A stretch of 6,207 bases of DNA from Accumulibacter sp. (lineage in GTDB: Bacteria; Pseudomonadota; Gammaproteobacteria; Burkholderiales; Rhodocyclaceae). Under the pieces are notes generated by a model that saw only the letters and a program-made list of their open reading frames with translations, did no database searches and was not told the DNA's origin. This document shows, piece by piece, positions 4,776 to 6,207 of the stretch. Where the stretch lies: the NCBI GenBank assembly GCA_031274075.1, contig JAISQQ010000316.1, positions 1 through 6,207 of the forward strand, read 5' to 3'. The position numbers were made by a program, and so were the translations under genes. Numbering within the stretch: position 1 is the stretch's first letter; every line of letters starts with the position of its first letter.

Positions 4776-6092
4776 TCACGAACGAATCCGATTCTGCCAC
4801 AAAACTGCCAGATTTTTCAACTCGATCATGCTGCAGCAGAGCAAGGCTCCATTGGAAACGCACGCCTTTCCGGCTACCCATACATCCGACACATGTTCAC
4901 GTCCCGCCGAATAGGCGAGGAGTGATGCTGGATCGTAACACGGCGCCAATAGCGAGTCATCCATCCTGATGGCGCAAAAATCCGCCGACTTGCCGGCTTC
5001 GATGCTGCCGATTTCCCTGTCCAGGCCGAGCGCGCGCGCGCCATCGAGCGTCGCCATGCGCAGCGCGCGGTGCGCGCCCACGGCGTCGGCCTGCCCGCTG
5101 GACCCCTTGGCCAGGATCGACGCCAGACGCATTTCCTGGAGCATGTCCAGGCGATTGTTGCTCGCCGCGCCATCGGTTCCAAGGCCGATGTTTACGCCCC
5201 TGCGGAGCATCTGGACGATCGGCGCGATGCCACTGGCAAGCTTGAGGTTGGAGCCGGGGCAATGCGCCACCGAGCAACCGTGCTGGGCCAGAAGCTGCAT
5301 TTCATGGTCTTCCAGATGAACGGCGTGGGCGCCGACCAATCCCGGCCCAAGCACGCCGAGACGGCGCAGGCGCTCGATCGGCCGCATCCCGAAAAGCCTC
5401 AGGCTGTCCTCGATTTCCTTCCGCGTTTCGTGAATATGCACATGAAGCGGAAGCTCGCACTGCTCCGCGAAGGTCAGCACCTTCTCGAAACTGCGGTCGC
5501 TGACCGTGTAGGGGGCGTGCGGAGCCAGGCAAAAACCGAGCAGCGGGCTGTCGCGGAATTCGTCGCGCACCGCCAGGCCCTTGGCCAGGTAATCGTCCGC
5601 GTCGGCGGCGTAGGCGCTCGGAAAGTCCGTCGCGATCAACCCCACCACCGCCCGGATTCCCAAGGCCTGCGCGGCTTTCACCGTGGCCTGCGGGAAAAAG
5701 TACATGTCGTTGAAACAGGTAACGCCGCCGCGCAGCATTTCCGCGCCGGCCAGCAAGCTGCCGTCGTAGACGAACTGGGGCGAGACGTATTTTGCTTCCG
5801 CCGGCCAGATATGATCACGCAGCCAGGCAGCCAGCGGGAGATCGTCCGCAAGGCCCCTCAGCAGCGTCATTGCGGCATGCGTGTGCAGATTGACCAGGCC
5901 CGGAATAAGGACATGGTCATGCAGTTGCGTCACTTTGCGGGGGGCGAAGCGAAATTTTCCTTGCGACTGTTGTAAAACCGCAACAATTCGCCCCTGATCG
6001 ACGGCGACGGCATGGTTTTCAAGAACCATACCGGCCGGTTCGACGGGAATGATCCACTTGGCTTCGATAAGCAGGTCGACAGGATCGGACAT
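4776..6092 (-). CDS. mtaD: TRZ/ATZ-family amidohydrolase, likely 5-methylthioadenosine/S-adenosylhomocysteine deaminase
   Basis: Metal-dependent amidohydrolase of the cytosine-deaminase-like group. Family members remove the amino group of S-adenosylhomocysteine, methylthioadenosine or adenosine to give the inosyl compounds. It has 438 residues, the normal length. Metal ligands are H70 and H72 (NLHTH), H219 (HVHIHET) and D307 (GTDGAASNN). E222 and H256 (GAHAVHL) occupy the positions of the catalytic Glu and His, with spacings equal to those I recall for Thermotoga TM0936. The chain ends with a Cys-containing tail (LLCCSMIEL) after the beta-sandwich strand VWVAGK. The ATG at 6092 has only a weak Shine-Dalgarno (AGGCGA, about 9 bases upstream). 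It lies upstream of OmpA and ubiG on the same strand. The exact substrate cannot be read from sequence; guanine or chlorotriazine relatives are less likely. Confidence 0.88.
   Translation of the reverse strand: MSDPVDLLIEAKWIIPVEPAGMVLENHAVAVDQGRIVAVLQQSQGKFRFAPRKVTQLHDHVLIPGLVNLHTHAAMTLLRGLADDLPLAAWLRDHIWPAEAKYVSPQFVYDGSLLAGAEMLRGGVTCFNDMYFFPQATVKAAQALGIRAVVGLIATDFPSAYAADADDYLAKGLAVRDEFRDSPLLGFCLAPHAPYTVSDRSFEKVLTFAEQCELPLHVHIHETRKEIEDSLRLFGMRPIERLRRLGVLGPGLVGAHAVHLEDHEMQLLAQHGCSVAHCPGSNLKLASGIAPIVQMLRRGVNIGLGTDGAASNNRLDMLQEMRLASILAKGSSGQADAVGAHRALRMATLDGARALGLDREIGSIEAGKSADFCAIRMDDSLLAPCYDPASLLAYSAGREHVSDVWVAGKACVSNGALLCCSMIELKNLAVLWQNRIRS
4791..4820 (-). promoter_or_regulatory. Candidate promoter of the OmpA-family gene
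   Basis: On the minus strand TTGAAA (4815-4820) and CAGAAT (4791-4796) are 18 bases apart, inside the last codons of the deaminase gene. Transcription from here would give a leader of about 100 bases before the OmpA ATG. No better pair was found in the 91-bp gap 4685-4775, and no terminator for the deaminase gene was found there either. Read-through from upstream therefore remains possible. Confidence 0.3.
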
Positions 6093-6154
6093 CGCACAGT
6101 TCGCCTATAGTTCACTTATTCGCGGTGAGTGACACCAGTTTACATTTGCCGGAC

Positions 6155-6177
6155 GCCGCGTGAAAACCTGTCGCGGC
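6155..6177. repeat. Short inverted repeat upstream of the deaminase gene
   Basis: GCCGCG (6155-6160) and CGCGGC (6172-6177) form a 6-bp GC-rich inverted repeat with an 11-base loop. No T-run follows on either strand within the window, so a terminator call is not supported. The surrounding stretch (6093-6207) holds no gene that I can see. A TATAGG at 6102-6107 on the minus strand could be a -10 for the deaminase gene, but no -35 supports it. Confidence 0.2.
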
Positions 6178-6207
6178 AGAGGCAGGCTTCAAGCTTACTT
6201 CGGAACG

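Noticed and set aside
5070..5975. Plus-strand open frame of 301 codons
   Set aside because: It is antisense to the deaminase gene, shows no recognisable motif and lacks a convincing ribosome binding site.

Overview
The window looks like an ordinary chromosomal segment of a GC-rich betaproteobacterium. The protein sequences, the TRZ/ATZ deaminase and OmpA genes next to ubiG, and the 149-residue QueD form suggest Rhodocyclales or a relative. That placement is inferred from remembered family features, not from a search. Coding density is high and every gene seen is intact, apart from aspartate kinase, which runs off the left edge. No mobile element, CRISPR array, tRNA or rRNA was recognised.

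Layout from left to right. (1) Aspartate kinase on the minus strand (1-1220), with a credible internal start for a separate regulatory (beta) subunit. (2) A 258-bp, relatively AT-rich divergent intergenic region (1221-1478). It holds a probable ask promoter on the minus strand and a probable promoter on the plus strand for a small regulator. Two copies of AACA-NN-TGTT lie at the latter and could be operators. (3) A 101-residue XRE-type HTH protein (1479-1784, plus strand). Its stop codon directly abuts the stop codon of (4), a convergent radical SAM protein of wyosine-synthase-like (COG0731) type (1785-2615, minus strand). (5) Divergent from the radical SAM gene is a QueD-family 6-carboxytetrahydropterin synthase (2698-3147, plus strand), behind an extended -10 promoter. 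(6) A minus-strand series read right to left: an MtaD-type methylthioadenosine/S-adenosylhomocysteine deaminase (4776-6092), an OmpA-family envelope protein (4007-4684), a UUCG-tetraloop terminator (3965-3990), and the ubiquinone methyltransferase UbiG (3242-3943). No gene was found in the last 115 bases.

How the genes may work together. LysC commits aspartate to the lysine, threonine and methionine pathways. UbiG consumes SAM and releases SAH, and the MtaD-type enzyme can deaminate SAH and MTA, so mtaD and ubiG plausibly share a methylation-waste theme. QueD makes the tetrahydropterin precursor of queuosine, and the divergent radical SAM protein may or may not be linked to that chemistry. 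No striking new system is evident. The best leads are the uncharacterised radical SAM protein beside queD, the operator-like repeats at the small regulator, the internal LysC start, and the terminator placed inside the ubiG leader.
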